From the NCBI RefSeq assembly GCF_001280425.1, contig NZ_LIUF01000003.1, positions 310,001-374,000 on the forward strand: a stretch of 64,000 nucleotides of DNA, written 5' to 3'. Both the position numbers and the translations under genes were made by a program. The notes under the pieces were generated by a model. It was not told where the DNA came from. It did no database searches and saw nothing but the letters and a program-made list of their open reading frames with translations. Below are positions 17,660-24,647 of the stretch, piece by piece (within the stretch, counting starts at the first letter, position 1; the number at the start of each line of letters is the position of its first letter). The DNA is from Haloarcula rubripromontorii. Its GTDB lineage: Archaea; Halobacteriota; Halobacteria; Halobacteriales; Haloarculaceae.

Positions 17660-17968
17660 CTACCAGCCCGGCGCTTCGAGTCCGGCTGTCTCCAGCAGGT
17701 CCTTCCAGCGTTGCTGAATCGTCAACCGGGAGACGCCCGTCGCCTCTGCGACGGCTGACTGGGAGCGCTCCTCACCGGCAACCAAGGCACCGACGTACAC
17801 GCTGGCCGCCATCGTCGCCTGTTTCGACCGGTCCTCCTCCGGGACTGTCGAGAGAAACAGATCGACCGCGTGGGACCGCGCCGCCGTCCCGAGGTCGAGC
17901 CTGTCCGACGCCGCCTCGATATCGGAGAGCCACTCTTTGTGCTCGATTCGGTTGCTGGCGCGGTACAT
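17660..17968 (-). CDS. One-domain TFB-like (TFIIB cyclin-fold) protein
   Basis: Only 102 residues long, this matches a single cyclin-fold repeat of transcription factor B: a helical domain with VYVGALVAGEERSQSAVAEATGVSRLTIQQRWKDLL, which resembles the DNA-binding helix-turn-helix of the second TFB repeat. The N-terminal zinc ribbon, B-finger and the other repeat are absent. It may modulate initiation as a decoy or accessory factor, or bind BRE DNA. The start ATG at 17968 is the only good one. It shares its stop boundary with coaD. Confidence 0.82.
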   Translation of the reverse strand: MYRASNRIEHKEWLSDIEAASDRLDLGTAARSHAVDLFLSTVPEEDRSKQATMAASVYVGALVAGEERSQSAVAEATGVSRLTIQQRWKDLLETAGLEAPGW

Positions 17969-18054
17969 ACGAGTTCGTTGTCCCCCATCCTACCTAAACC
18001 TTCGTCGCCCGCAAGCGAAGGGTTCTTGATGCCAACGCGGATATCGACTGGTGC

Positions 18055-18139
18055 GCGCGGGTTGCCGAGCCAGGCCAAAGGCGTAGCGCTTAGGACGCTA
18101 TCCCGTAGGGGTCCGCCGGTTCGAATCCGGTCCCGCGCA
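18055..18139 (+). tRNA. tRNA-Leu (anticodon UAG)
   Basis: This 85-base class II tRNA has acceptor stem GCGCGGG paired with CCCGCGC, discriminator A, and a D-arm in GCCGAGCCAGGCCAAAGGC. The anticodon stem TAGCG/CGCTA encloses loop CTTAGGA, giving anticodon UAG. A long variable arm (TCCCGTAGGGGTCC) and T-arm CCGGTTCGAATCCGG complete the cloverleaf. CCA is not encoded. Its 3' end is the unit that is repeated downstream. Confidence 0.95.
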
Positions 18140-18226
18140 TGAGCGAACGAAGTGAGCGAAGAGCAGGACCGGAACGAACCCTGCAAGGAACGCGCAGCGA
18201 ACTGCTGTGAGCGAGCATTTCTTGCT

Positions 18227-18250
18227 CCGGTTCGAATCCGGTCCCGCGCA
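18227..18250 (+). repeat. Second copy of the tRNA-Leu(UAG) 3' end
   Basis: The 24 bases from CCGGTTCG to CCCGCGCA are identical to the last 24 bases of the tRNA-Leu gene (18116-18139). Only the 3' half of the T-arm plus the acceptor strand is present, so it cannot fold as a tRNA. It looks like an attachment-site scar. Confidence 0.85.
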
Positions 18251-18336
18251 TTTTGCGGCGAACAACTCGTGAGCCGCAAATGGGTGCTGAGGATTCTAAG
18301 CACGGAACGAGCGAACGGAGTGAGCGACGTTCAGGC

Positions 18337-18355
18337 GGTTCGAATCCGGTCCCGC
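18337..18355 (+). repeat. Third, shorter copy of the tRNA-Leu(UAG) 3' end
   Basis: The core GGTTCGAATCCGGTCCCGC is identical to the tRNA 3' end; the following bases diverge (ACA instead of GCA). It marks the left boundary of the AT-rich cassette. Confidence 0.8.
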
Positions 18356-18620
18356 ACACTATGTGTCTCTACCTCGTCCCGTGGTTTTCTGACTCATCCG
18401 ACGATATTTGATTGCGGAGTACGGTGCCAGAAGTTTCAAAATCTCTATTCGTGTTGCGACCAGTCGCATAATATAGTCTCATTCTGAAAACGAGATGTTT
18501 CAAGTTACTTTCACGAGTGCGGGTGTGGAATTGCATTGTTAGACCGAGGTTCGCGTATCCTCTGGCCTAATTTGTCGGCTGAGAAAAAATTTAATATGCT
18601 GGCATTTGAGCGTCTCCACA

Positions 18621-18890
18621 ATGGCAATTGTTAGCAAGGTAATCAGCTTAGACCCAAAGCGGAGCCAAGACATTAAACCAACTTCTGGAGGGATAGAAAT
18701 AACATCAATTGTAACTGAAAATGATATTGGTGTGAAATTTATTAATCATCAAGGCGACGAAACGGAGGTTGGACTTAAGGGGGGGTCGGAACTTGATACT
18801 AGCATTTTAATTGATTCGGAAACTTATATTGCAGTTGAGTCAACACACAACTCTGATGAGCGGTCCGCGTTCCTCAGTATGGAGAAATAA
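18621..18890 (+). CDS. Hypothetical protein 1 of the AT-rich cassette
   Basis: This 89-residue protein is predicted to be mostly beta-strand, with no membrane segment and no recognised domain. It is less acidic and more Ile/Ser/Lys-rich than its chromosomal neighbours, and its codons use many A/T third positions, so it was probably acquired by transfer. ATG 18621 is preferred over an in-frame TTG 15 bases upstream because a TATA-like box lies 25-31 bases before it. The next gene follows after 2 bases. Confidence 0.7.
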   Translation: MAIVSKVISLDPKRSQDIKPTSGGIEITSIVTENDIGVKFINHQGDETEVGLKGGSELDTSILIDSETYIAVESTHNSDERSAFLSMEK

Positions 18891-18892
18891 AA

Positions 18893-19231
18893 ATGCCTGT
18901 CACCGCAATCGACTGGATTGACTCCGTAGATGAAGTAGAGACTACTACTATAGGCGGCGAGACGGAGGTGATACTATACACTGAGGAGGAGGACCCCCTC
19001 ACAATTCGCCACAGGGTATCTCTTTCCGATTTCAAGAAGATATTTAAATCCGTCTTTGATACTGCAGAATCAGTCGAAAGCATTTCAGCAGACGATTTCC
19101 GACATGCCGCTGATCAGAACCCCGATGCTGACGTGGAAATACGACGGACAGATATTGGTTACGACGATGTGATAGATTACTGGGAAGAACACGATGTTTT
19201 TGAGAACGAAAGTGGGGGGTCACTTTACTAA
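18893..19231 (+). CDS. Hypothetical protein 2 of the AT-rich cassette
   Basis: This 112-residue acidic soluble protein has no recognised family. An N-terminal beta-rich part (WIDSVDEVETTTIGGETEVI) is followed by a helical segment (VSLSDFKKIFKSVFDTAESVES) and an acidic C-terminus. Spacing of 2 bases from the preceding gene indicates one transcript. It uses AT-rich codons, unlike the flanking chromosome. Confidence 0.7.
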   Translation: MPVTAIDWIDSVDEVETTTIGGETEVILYTEEEDPLTIRHRVSLSDFKKIFKSVFDTAESVESISADDFRHAADQNPDADVEIRRTDIGYDDVIDYWEEHDVFENESGGSLY

Positions 19232-19250
19232 CTGGGCACGGATTGAGACA

Positions 19251-19607
19251 ATGCAGTCGCAAACTGATGTGCTGATGCAACTTCTGAGCGTTATCGCGCT
19301 TGCCTTACCAGCCTTGATGATTCTTTCTGACTCATTAGGCCTGACCGATTCAGATGATATCAGTAGTGACGTTGAGTTAGTGCTGAGCCGTCACTCTTTG
19401 TTCAGCTTTTTTTTATTGGTAATTGTACTTTTTGGAGTTTCCCTTTATTTACTTTTTTCAAATATCGCTTTTGATATATGCCAATCTTCCACCTGTAATA
19501 GCATAGTATATTCAATTATACTGGTATCCTTTATTGCTTCTTTTGTGCCGCTTCTCTATGGCGTGGGAAAATTTCTGTCCTCTAAGGAGTATTTTATCTG
19601 GCAGTGA
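19251..19607 (+). CDS. Membrane protein, third gene of the AT-rich cassette
   Basis: This 118-residue protein has three predicted transmembrane helices, at about 10-32, 48-72 and 83-108 (including LFSFFLLVIVLFGVSLYLLF). The ATG at 19251 lies 19 bases after the preceding stop; an earlier start at 19194 would overlap that gene and add a hydrophilic leader. No domain is recognised. Together with the two upstream soluble proteins it may form a membrane-associated module, by context only. Confidence 0.65.
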   Translation: MQSQTDVLMQLLSVIALALPALMILSDSLGLTDSDDISSDVELVLSRHSLFSFFLLVIVLFGVSLYLLFSNIAFDICQSSTCNSIVYSIILVSFIASFVPLLYGVGKFLSSKEYFIWQ

Positions 19608-19659
19608 GTCCGCAATACTTACTGCCACTCTGATGGTACAGTTTCAGATAGGAGATGTT

Positions 19660-19708
19660 GCTTAACGCTATCCCGTAGGGACCGCCGGTTCGAATCCGGT
19701 CCCGCGCA
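19660..19708 (+). repeat. Fourth and longest copy of the tRNA-Leu(UAG) 3' half, right boundary of the cassette
   Basis: These 49 bases match tRNA-Leu positions 18088-18139, from the anticodon loop through the variable arm and T-arm to the acceptor end. Differences are a missing GG in the anticodon loop and one deletion plus a substitution in the variable arm. It cannot form a complete tRNA. The copy is in direct orientation, as expected for an attachment site left by a tRNA-targeting integrase. Confidence 0.85.
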
Positions 19709-19816
19709 GTCTTGCTACAAACGCGGACGACAGGTTCTGGTCTGATTCTCACACCGCAGGAATTGCAACTGCCGCTTATGAGGAGTGTCCACTTCGTTCC
19801 AAATGAGGGACTGACG

Positions 19817-20005
19817 ATGTCGGTGTATGACCCACTCCGTGACTCGTCTGTTCGCCCCGCAGAATCGACTCGCGTCGACTATGCGGTCGACGATGCGGAC
19901 AATCCGACGGAGCTTACCGTCTTCAGCGATCAGGACGACGAGCTCCCGACGCACTGGATTTCGGTCGACATCGAGCACGCTGTCGCGCTCGACGAGATGC
20001 GGTGA
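19817..20005 (+). CDS. Small acidic haloarchaeal protein with WISVD motif (DUF7511-like)
   Basis: This 62-residue protein ends in ELTVFSDQDDELPTHWISVDIEHAV. It resembles a family of very small haloarchaeal proteins of unknown function; the DUF number is recalled, not searched. ATG 19817 is chosen because the 35 residues readable upstream begin within the tRNA-derived repeat boundary. GC content is back to the chromosomal level, so it lies outside the cassette. Confidence 0.6.
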   Translation: MSVYDPLRDSSVRPAESTRVDYAVDDADNPTELTVFSDQDDELPTHWISVDIEHAVALDEMR

Positions 20006-20141
20006 GCGAGGCGTGAACTCGCTCAGGACGCGTCTATTGGTTTCTTGAGAACGGACTGGACAGCCAACGCTCTGGAAGCGTTGTGTCCGAAGTAAGTTTG
20101 CGTGGGTGCAGTCCCAAGGGAATGCACCTGCACTCTGAGAG

Positions 20142-20226
<85 letters not shown>

Positions 20227-20357
20227 GCGCTCTTGCTTAGTGCATTCAATCGTTCCCGGTGGGATAATAAAAGCGCTTTCGTTTGGACCCGCCCCGGGAG
20301 GGTGTGACACTCGGTCGAACCGGACGTTTGAAATATCACGAAACCGCTACGGGGGGC

Positions 20358-20861
20358 ATGGCCAAATACTCGACCGGCAGTGGTGGCGACAGCGCCGGCG
20401 GGAGCTGTGAGCTCTGCGGTAGCGACGGCGGCGACCTCCAGACCGCAAACGTCGCTGGTGCGACCCTCCAGGTGTGTGACAGCTGTGCGCGTGACCACGG
20501 GGAAAACGAGCGAACGACGGGCAGTGACAGCTCGCGCGACGAGCAGAACCGGAAACGCAAAGCCGCACAGAACGCGGCGAAGCTACAGGACGCACAGCAA
20601 GCCGACACCTCTCACTGGGAGGACGGCGCTGATTACGACGACGACCAGCTTCCGTACCTAGTCAGCAAGTACGGCGAGCGCGTGACGGAGGCGCGCCAAG
20701 ACGAGGGACTACAGACGAGTGAGCTGGCCGAGGAACTCGATCTGGACGAAGCGGATATCCTCGCTGTCGAACAGGGGCGCGCGACGCAGGCGAACGTCGG
20801 CGGGTCGACGATCAAGGCGCTCGAACAGTATCTCGACATCGACCTCGTCGAGTCCAGCTGA
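20358..20861 (+). CDS. mbf1: Multiprotein bridging factor 1 homologue (aMBF1)
   Basis: This 167-residue protein has an N-terminal zinc ribbon (Cys17, Cys20, Cys40, Cys43), a basic/Gln-rich linker with NRKRKAAQNAAKLQ, and a C-terminal Cro/XRE-type helix-turn-helix (VTEARQDEGLQTSELAEELD, then IKALEQYLDIDL). The archaeal-eukaryotic MBF1 family binds ribosomes or the transcription machinery. The ATG at 20358 gives the family's usual N-terminus. Confidence 0.9.
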   Translation: MAKYSTGSGGDSAGGSCELCGSDGGDLQTANVAGATLQVCDSCARDHGENERTTGSDSSRDEQNRKRKAAQNAAKLQDAQQADTSHWEDGADYDDDQLPYLVSKYGERVTEARQDEGLQTSELAEELDLDEADILAVEQGRATQANVGGSTIKALEQYLDIDLVESS

Positions 20862-20899
20862 CCCCCTGATATTTTGCCGGCTCCGGCGTAACGGTCGGT

Positions 20900-22027
20900 A
20901 TGGATCTCTCCGCTGAGCAGCGAGCCATCCGCGACACCGTTCGAGAGTTCGCCGTCGAGGACATCCGGCCGAAAGCTGCTGATGCCGACCGTGAGCAGTC
21001 CTTTCCCGAAGAGTGCTGGGACGGGCTCGCAGATATCGACATCACTGGGTTGACGACACCAGCCGAATACGGCGGCTTCGACGCCGACAAGCCGACGTAC
21101 GCGCTGGTCAACGAGGAACTCGCGTACGGGTCGCTCGCTGTCGCGACGGCGCTGTCGGTCCACTGCCTCGCGACCTCGTGTATCGCACAGTTCGGCTCCA
21201 AAGCAGTGCAAGACGACTGGCTCCCGGAGATGGTCGACGGCCGCCCGGTCGGCGCGTTCGCGCTCTCGGAGCCACAGGCCGGGTCGAACCCGCGGGAGAT
21301 GTCGACCACCGCCCGACGGGACGGTGACGAGTACGTCATCAACGGCGAGAAGCAGTGGATCACCAACGGCAAGCGGTCGGGCGTCGTCATCGTCTTCGCG
21401 AAGACCGACCCGGACGATCCGGATTCGATAACGCAGTTTTTGGTACCGAAAGACACCGACGGGCTCACTGTCGGCGAGAAAGAGGACAAGCTCGGGCTTC
21501 GCGCGAGCGACACGACGCCGCTCCAGTTCGACAATGTCCGTGTTCCCGAGCGGTACCAGTTGACCGAGGAAGGCAAAGGGCTGGCCGCAGCGCTGTCGAT
21601 TCTGACGACCGGTCGGGTCGCTATCGCCGCTCAGGCGGTCGGCCTCGCACAATCCGCGCTCGACGAGGCCCTCGACTACGCACAGGAGCGCGAGCAGTTC
21701 GACCAGCCGATCAGTGATTTCCAGGCGATTCAGCACAAACTTGCGGACATGGCGACGAATGTGCAGGCAGCGCGGTTACTGACGTGGAATGCCGCACAGC
21801 AACTGGAACGCGGCGAGCAGCCGAGAGCGGCAGCGAGCATGGCGAAGTACTTTGCGAGCGAGACGGCTGTCGACGTGGCGAACGAGGCGATCCAGATCCA
21901 CGGCGGCTACGGGTACACGACTGACTATCCCGTCGAGCGCTTCTACCGCGACGCGAAGGTGACGACCATCTATGAGGGGACGAGTGAAATCCAGCAGAAC
22001 ATTATCGCGCAGGACTTGCTGGAGTAG
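20900..22027 (+). CDS. Acyl-CoA dehydrogenase
   Basis: This 375-residue FAD enzyme introduces a 2,3 double bond into acyl-CoA in beta-oxidation or branched-chain catabolism. Family signatures are [13 protein letters not shown] (FAD and substrate contacts), QWITNG, the C-terminal FAD segment [23 protein letters not shown], and IYEGTSEIQ with the catalytic Glu near residue 359. The length is typical of short-chain members. Chain-length specificity cannot be judged. Confidence 0.92.
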   Translation: MDLSAEQRAIRDTVREFAVEDIRPKAADADREQSFPEECWDGLADIDITGLTTPAEYGGFDADKPTYALVNEELAYGSLAVATALSVHCLATSCIAQFGSKAVQDDWLPEMVDGRPVGAFALSEPQAGSNPREMSTTARRDGDEYVINGEKQWITNGKRSGVVIVFAKTDPDDPDSITQFLVPKDTDGLTVGEKEDKLGLRASDTTPLQFDNVRVPERYQLTEEGKGLAAALSILTTGRVAIAAQAVGLAQSALDEALDYAQEREQFDQPISDFQAIQHKLADMATNVQAARLLTWNAAQQLERGEQPRAAASMAKYFASETAVDVANEAIQIHGGYGYTTDYPVERFYRDAKVTTIYEGTSEIQQNIIAQDLLE

Positions 22028-22072
22028 GTCGGAGGGGAAGCGGTTTTGCAGGCGTCGGCCCTAGCAGTGGGT

Positions 22073-22615
22073 GTGACACACGACGCCGTCATCTACGACC
22101 TTGACGGGACGCTCGTCAGGCTTGCTGTCGACTGGGGGACGGTGACCAGCGACGTTGCGACGGTCCTGCGCGACCGAAACGTCGACCCTGGGAACCGCGA
22201 CCTCTGGGAGCTGCTGACGCTGTCCTCGGAGACTGGCCACCGTGACGCCGTCGAGGCGACGATCACCGATCACGAGCGGACCGGTGCGCACGAGTCGGAG
22301 CGACTGACGCTCGCGGACGGCCTCCCACACAGCGTCCCAGTCGGCGTGTGCTCGCTCAACGCCGAGGAGGCGTGTCGAGCGGCGCTGGATGTGCATGACC
22401 TCGACAGTCACGTTGGCCCGGTCGTCGGCCGTGACACCGTCGCGTCATCGAAACCGGACCCGGAGGGACTACTGGCGATTGCCGAAGAAATCGGGGTCGA
22501 TCCCGGTGCAGCCATATTTGTCGGCGATTCAGAGAGCGACGCGACGGCCGCCCGGCGGGCCGGAATGGCCTTTGAGTGGGCGAGCGAGTTCGATCAGGCC
22601 CGGTACCGCGCGTAG
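22073..22615 (+). CDS. HAD-family hydrolase (phosphatase)
   Basis: This 180-residue protein has the HAD motifs YDLDGTLVRL (nucleophile Asp in DxDGT), GVCSLN as motif II, SSKPDPEG with the Lys, and IFVGDSESDATAARRAGM. It resembles phosphoglycolate-type phosphatases; the cap is small. GTG 22073 is used as start; another GTG two codons earlier and a TTG at 22046 are alternatives. Its 3' end overlaps the convergent DUF5822-like gene by 22 bases. Confidence 0.82.
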   Translation: MTHDAVIYDLDGTLVRLAVDWGTVTSDVATVLRDRNVDPGNRDLWELLTLSSETGHRDAVEATITDHERTGAHESERLTLADGLPHSVPVGVCSLNAEEACRAALDVHDLDSHVGPVVGRDTVASSKPDPEGLLAIAEEIGVDPGAAIFVGDSESDATAARRAGMAFEWASEFDQARYRA

Positions 22616-22821
22616 AGATAGACGCAGATGGCTGTCAGGAACCAGATGAGCGCGCCGACGCGGACCGCGAACAGCGCCCGCGCGGTCCATGTCTGAAGCG
22701 TGACCGCGGTCGACGCGAGGACGACGAGCGGCGAGCCGACGAGAATCGTCGTCACGAACGTGACCTGCATTACCCACCCGAAATCTACGCCGTCCGGGTC
22801 CGTCTGCTCGACTGTTGGCAC
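22594..22821 (-). CDS. Small two-helix membrane protein, DUF5822-like
   Basis: This 75-residue protein has an acidic start (PTVEQTDPDGVDFGW) and two transmembrane helices (about 17-39 and 50-70), ending in YLYARYRA. It resembles a small haloarchaeal membrane family (the DUF number is recalled). A GTG at 22821 gives the expected N-terminus; the frame stays open upstream across panB but that is shadow. It overlaps the HAD gene tail to tail. Confidence 0.65.
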   Translation of the reverse strand: MPTVEQTDPDGVDFGWVMQVTFVTTILVGSPLVVLASTAVTLQTWTARALFAVRVGALIWFLTAICVYLYARYRA

Positions 22822-22918
22822 GTCCGATGGTACAGCTAGGTGCGGCAAGCGCCTTGCGATTTCCTGACCGAGTCGCGCAACCCGAACAGGTAAGGCGCAG
22901 GCGCGCCCCCGCTCGGAT

Positions 22919-23728
22919 ATGCCAACTGTCCGGGATCTGCAGGCGATGGCTGGTGAGGAGCCGATCACGATGCTGACAGCGTACGACGCCGTGACCGCGA
23001 GCATCGTAGATGACACCGGTGTGGACATCATTCTCGTCGGCGACAGTATGGGGAACGCCGTTCTCGGCCATGACGACACACTCCCGGTCACGCTCGATGA
23101 GATGGCATCGCGGGTCGGCGCGGTCGCACGCGGCGCGGACGACGCGCTGGTCGTCGCCGACATGCCGTTTCTCTCCTTCGGCGCGGACGAGAGCGAGAGC
23201 ATCCAGAACTGCGGACGAATGCTGAAAGAGGAGGGCGCGAACGCGGTCAAACTCGAATCCGGACCGCACACGGTCGAACTGACCGAGCGGCTGACGGAGC
23301 TGGGCATCCCGACGATGGCCCACCTCGGGCTTACGCCACAGAGCGTGAACCAGACCGGCTATACGAGACAGGCGACGGACCGCGAGGAGGCCGAAGAAAT
23401 CATCGACCTCGCACGGGAACACGAGGCGGCCGGTGCGTTCGCGCTGGTGCTCGAACACATCCCGGCGAACCTCGCCGCTCAAATCACCGAGACCGTCGAC
23501 ATCCCGACTATCGGTATCGGAGCCGGCGGCGACTGCGACGGCCAAGTGCTCGTGTTCACCGACGTGGTCGGTCTCTCGGAGCGGAGTCCACCCTTCGCCG
23601 AGCAGTTCGGTGACGTTCGCGGTGAGGTGGCCGACGCTGTCGACGAGTATATCAACGCCGTCGAGTCCGGCGAGTTCCCGGCTGAGTCACACAGCCACAC
23701 CGAAGACGAACTTGAGGACCTGTACTGA
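22919..23728 (+). CDS. panB: 3-methyl-2-oxobutanoate hydroxymethyltransferase
   Basis: This 269-residue enzyme transfers a hydroxymethyl group from methylenetetrahydrofolate to ketoisovalerate, forming ketopantoate, the first committed step toward pantothenate and CoA. Typical segments are MLTAYDAVTASIVDDTGVDI, LVGDSMGNAVLGHDDTLPVT (metal-binding Asp), NAVKLESG, MAHLGLTPQSVNQTGYT, and IGIGAGGDCDGQVLVFTDV. The length matches the family. It shares the CoA pathway with coaD at 17171. Confidence 0.95.
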   Translation: MPTVRDLQAMAGEEPITMLTAYDAVTASIVDDTGVDIILVGDSMGNAVLGHDDTLPVTLDEMASRVGAVARGADDALVVADMPFLSFGADESESIQNCGRMLKEEGANAVKLESGPHTVELTERLTELGIPTMAHLGLTPQSVNQTGYTRQATDREEAEEIIDLAREHEAAGAFALVLEHIPANLAAQITETVDIPTIGIGAGGDCDGQVLVFTDVVGLSERSPPFAEQFGDVRGEVADAVDEYINAVESGEFPAESHSHTEDELEDLY

Positions 23729-23750
23729 GCGGCCACACCGGTTGGCCGAC

Positions 23751-24476
23751 CTATCCGGCCGCTGCAGTTCGATTTTCGACCCAGGCGTCGTACGCGGACT
23801 GGTTCTTGACGACGACGGTGGCGTCCATCTTACTGTGGCCGGCCCCGCACATCTCGGCGCAGTACAGCCGGTACTCGCCGGGTTCGGTCGCGCGGGTTCG
23901 GGCTGTCATCGTCCGGCCGGGGAAGATGTCCTGTTTGACGCCCAGTTGCGGGATGTAGATCGCGTGAATCACGTCCGTCGTTTGCAGCCTGAACGTGACG
24001 TTCTCGTCGGCCGGGATGACGAGCCGTTCCTCAGTCGTGACGTTCGTATCGGCATATGAGAACTCCCACCCCCACTGGTAGGCAAGGACATCTATCTCCG
24101 TATCGTCCGCGAAGGCGTCGCCGTCGGTGGATGCCTCGGCTGCTGCGGGCGTGATGTAGGGATTGGCCATCACCACAAACGCCGAGACGCCGACGAAGAC
24201 GAGTATTGCCCCTGTCGCGGCCGTCCAGGTCACCTCTAGCGCCGGGTCGTCGACCGTCGGCTTCGGGTCGTCGTTGTTCCGGAACCGGTAGATCACGTAC
24301 ACGAGTGTGAGTTCCACGAACAACGTCAGCGGCAGGGCGACGTACAGGAGCTGTTCGTTGAGGTCGTCGATAGCTGCCCTGTTGACCGACTGCGCTGCGG
24401 CCGGAGCAGCAAATAGCGAGAGCCCGACCACGACAAGGCTCGCCTGAATCACGCGTCGTCGAAGACGCATTGTCAC
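23751..24476 (-). CDS. coxB: Cytochrome c oxidase subunit II
   Basis: This 241-residue subunit carries the CuA centre that accepts electrons from a halocyanin-type donor. It has a signal peptide (about 1-29), two transmembrane helices (about 42-63 and 86-105), and a cupredoxin domain with copper ligands His171, Cys206, Glu208, Cys210, His214 and Met217. The aromatic patch YQWGWEF is present. It is divergent from coxA across a 171-base promoter region. Confidence 0.95.
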   Translation of the reverse strand: MTMRLRRRVIQASLVVVGLSLFAAPAAAQSVNRAAIDDLNEQLLYVALPLTLFVELTLVYVIYRFRNNDDPKPTVDDPALEVTWTAATGAILVFVGVSAFVVMANPYITPAAAEASTDGDAFADDTEIDVLAYQWGWEFSYADTNVTTEERLVIPADENVTFRLQTTDVIHAIYIPQLGVKQDIFPGRTMTARTRATEPGEYRLYCAEMCGAGHSKMDATVVVKNQSAYDAWVENRTAAAG

Positions 24477-24647
24477 ACCGTACCAACCCCCATGTCAAAT
24501 AACTTGCCCAAGACCGGAACATCGAAGCGGTGACCGCCACCGGACCCGAGCCTCCTGCGTAGTTTTATGAGCGTGGCCGTGTCAGAAATTGGTAACGTAT
24601 AGCATGGCGACACGAGCAATCGTTCTGGGACGGCACGTTACACACAG

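Larger units (their letters stand above)
18140..18620. other. Gene-free stretch with tRNA 3'-end copies and decreasing GC
   Basis: No convincing gene is seen here. The first 220 bases hold two copies of the tRNA 3' end, and the motif GCGAACGAAGTGAGCGA at 18144-18160 recurs with one change as GCGAACGGAGTGAGCGA at 18311-18327. After about 18360 the composition becomes AT-rich. A TATA-like TTTAATA at 18590-18596 lies 25-31 bases before the ATG of the first cassette gene. Confidence 0.7.

Noticed and set aside
18055-19708. Repeated tRNA-derived units as a possible CRISPR array
   Set aside because: The copies are irregularly spaced (about 110, 110 and 1,320 bases), match a tRNA 3' end and have no cas genes nearby.
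19660-19708. A third tRNA gene
   Set aside because: Only the 3' half is present, with deletions in the anticodon and variable regions and no 5' acceptor or D-arm.
20633-21736. A 367-codon minus-strand frame over the acyl-CoA dehydrogenase
   Set aside because: Antisense shadow of a well-defined enzyme; no motif in the translation.
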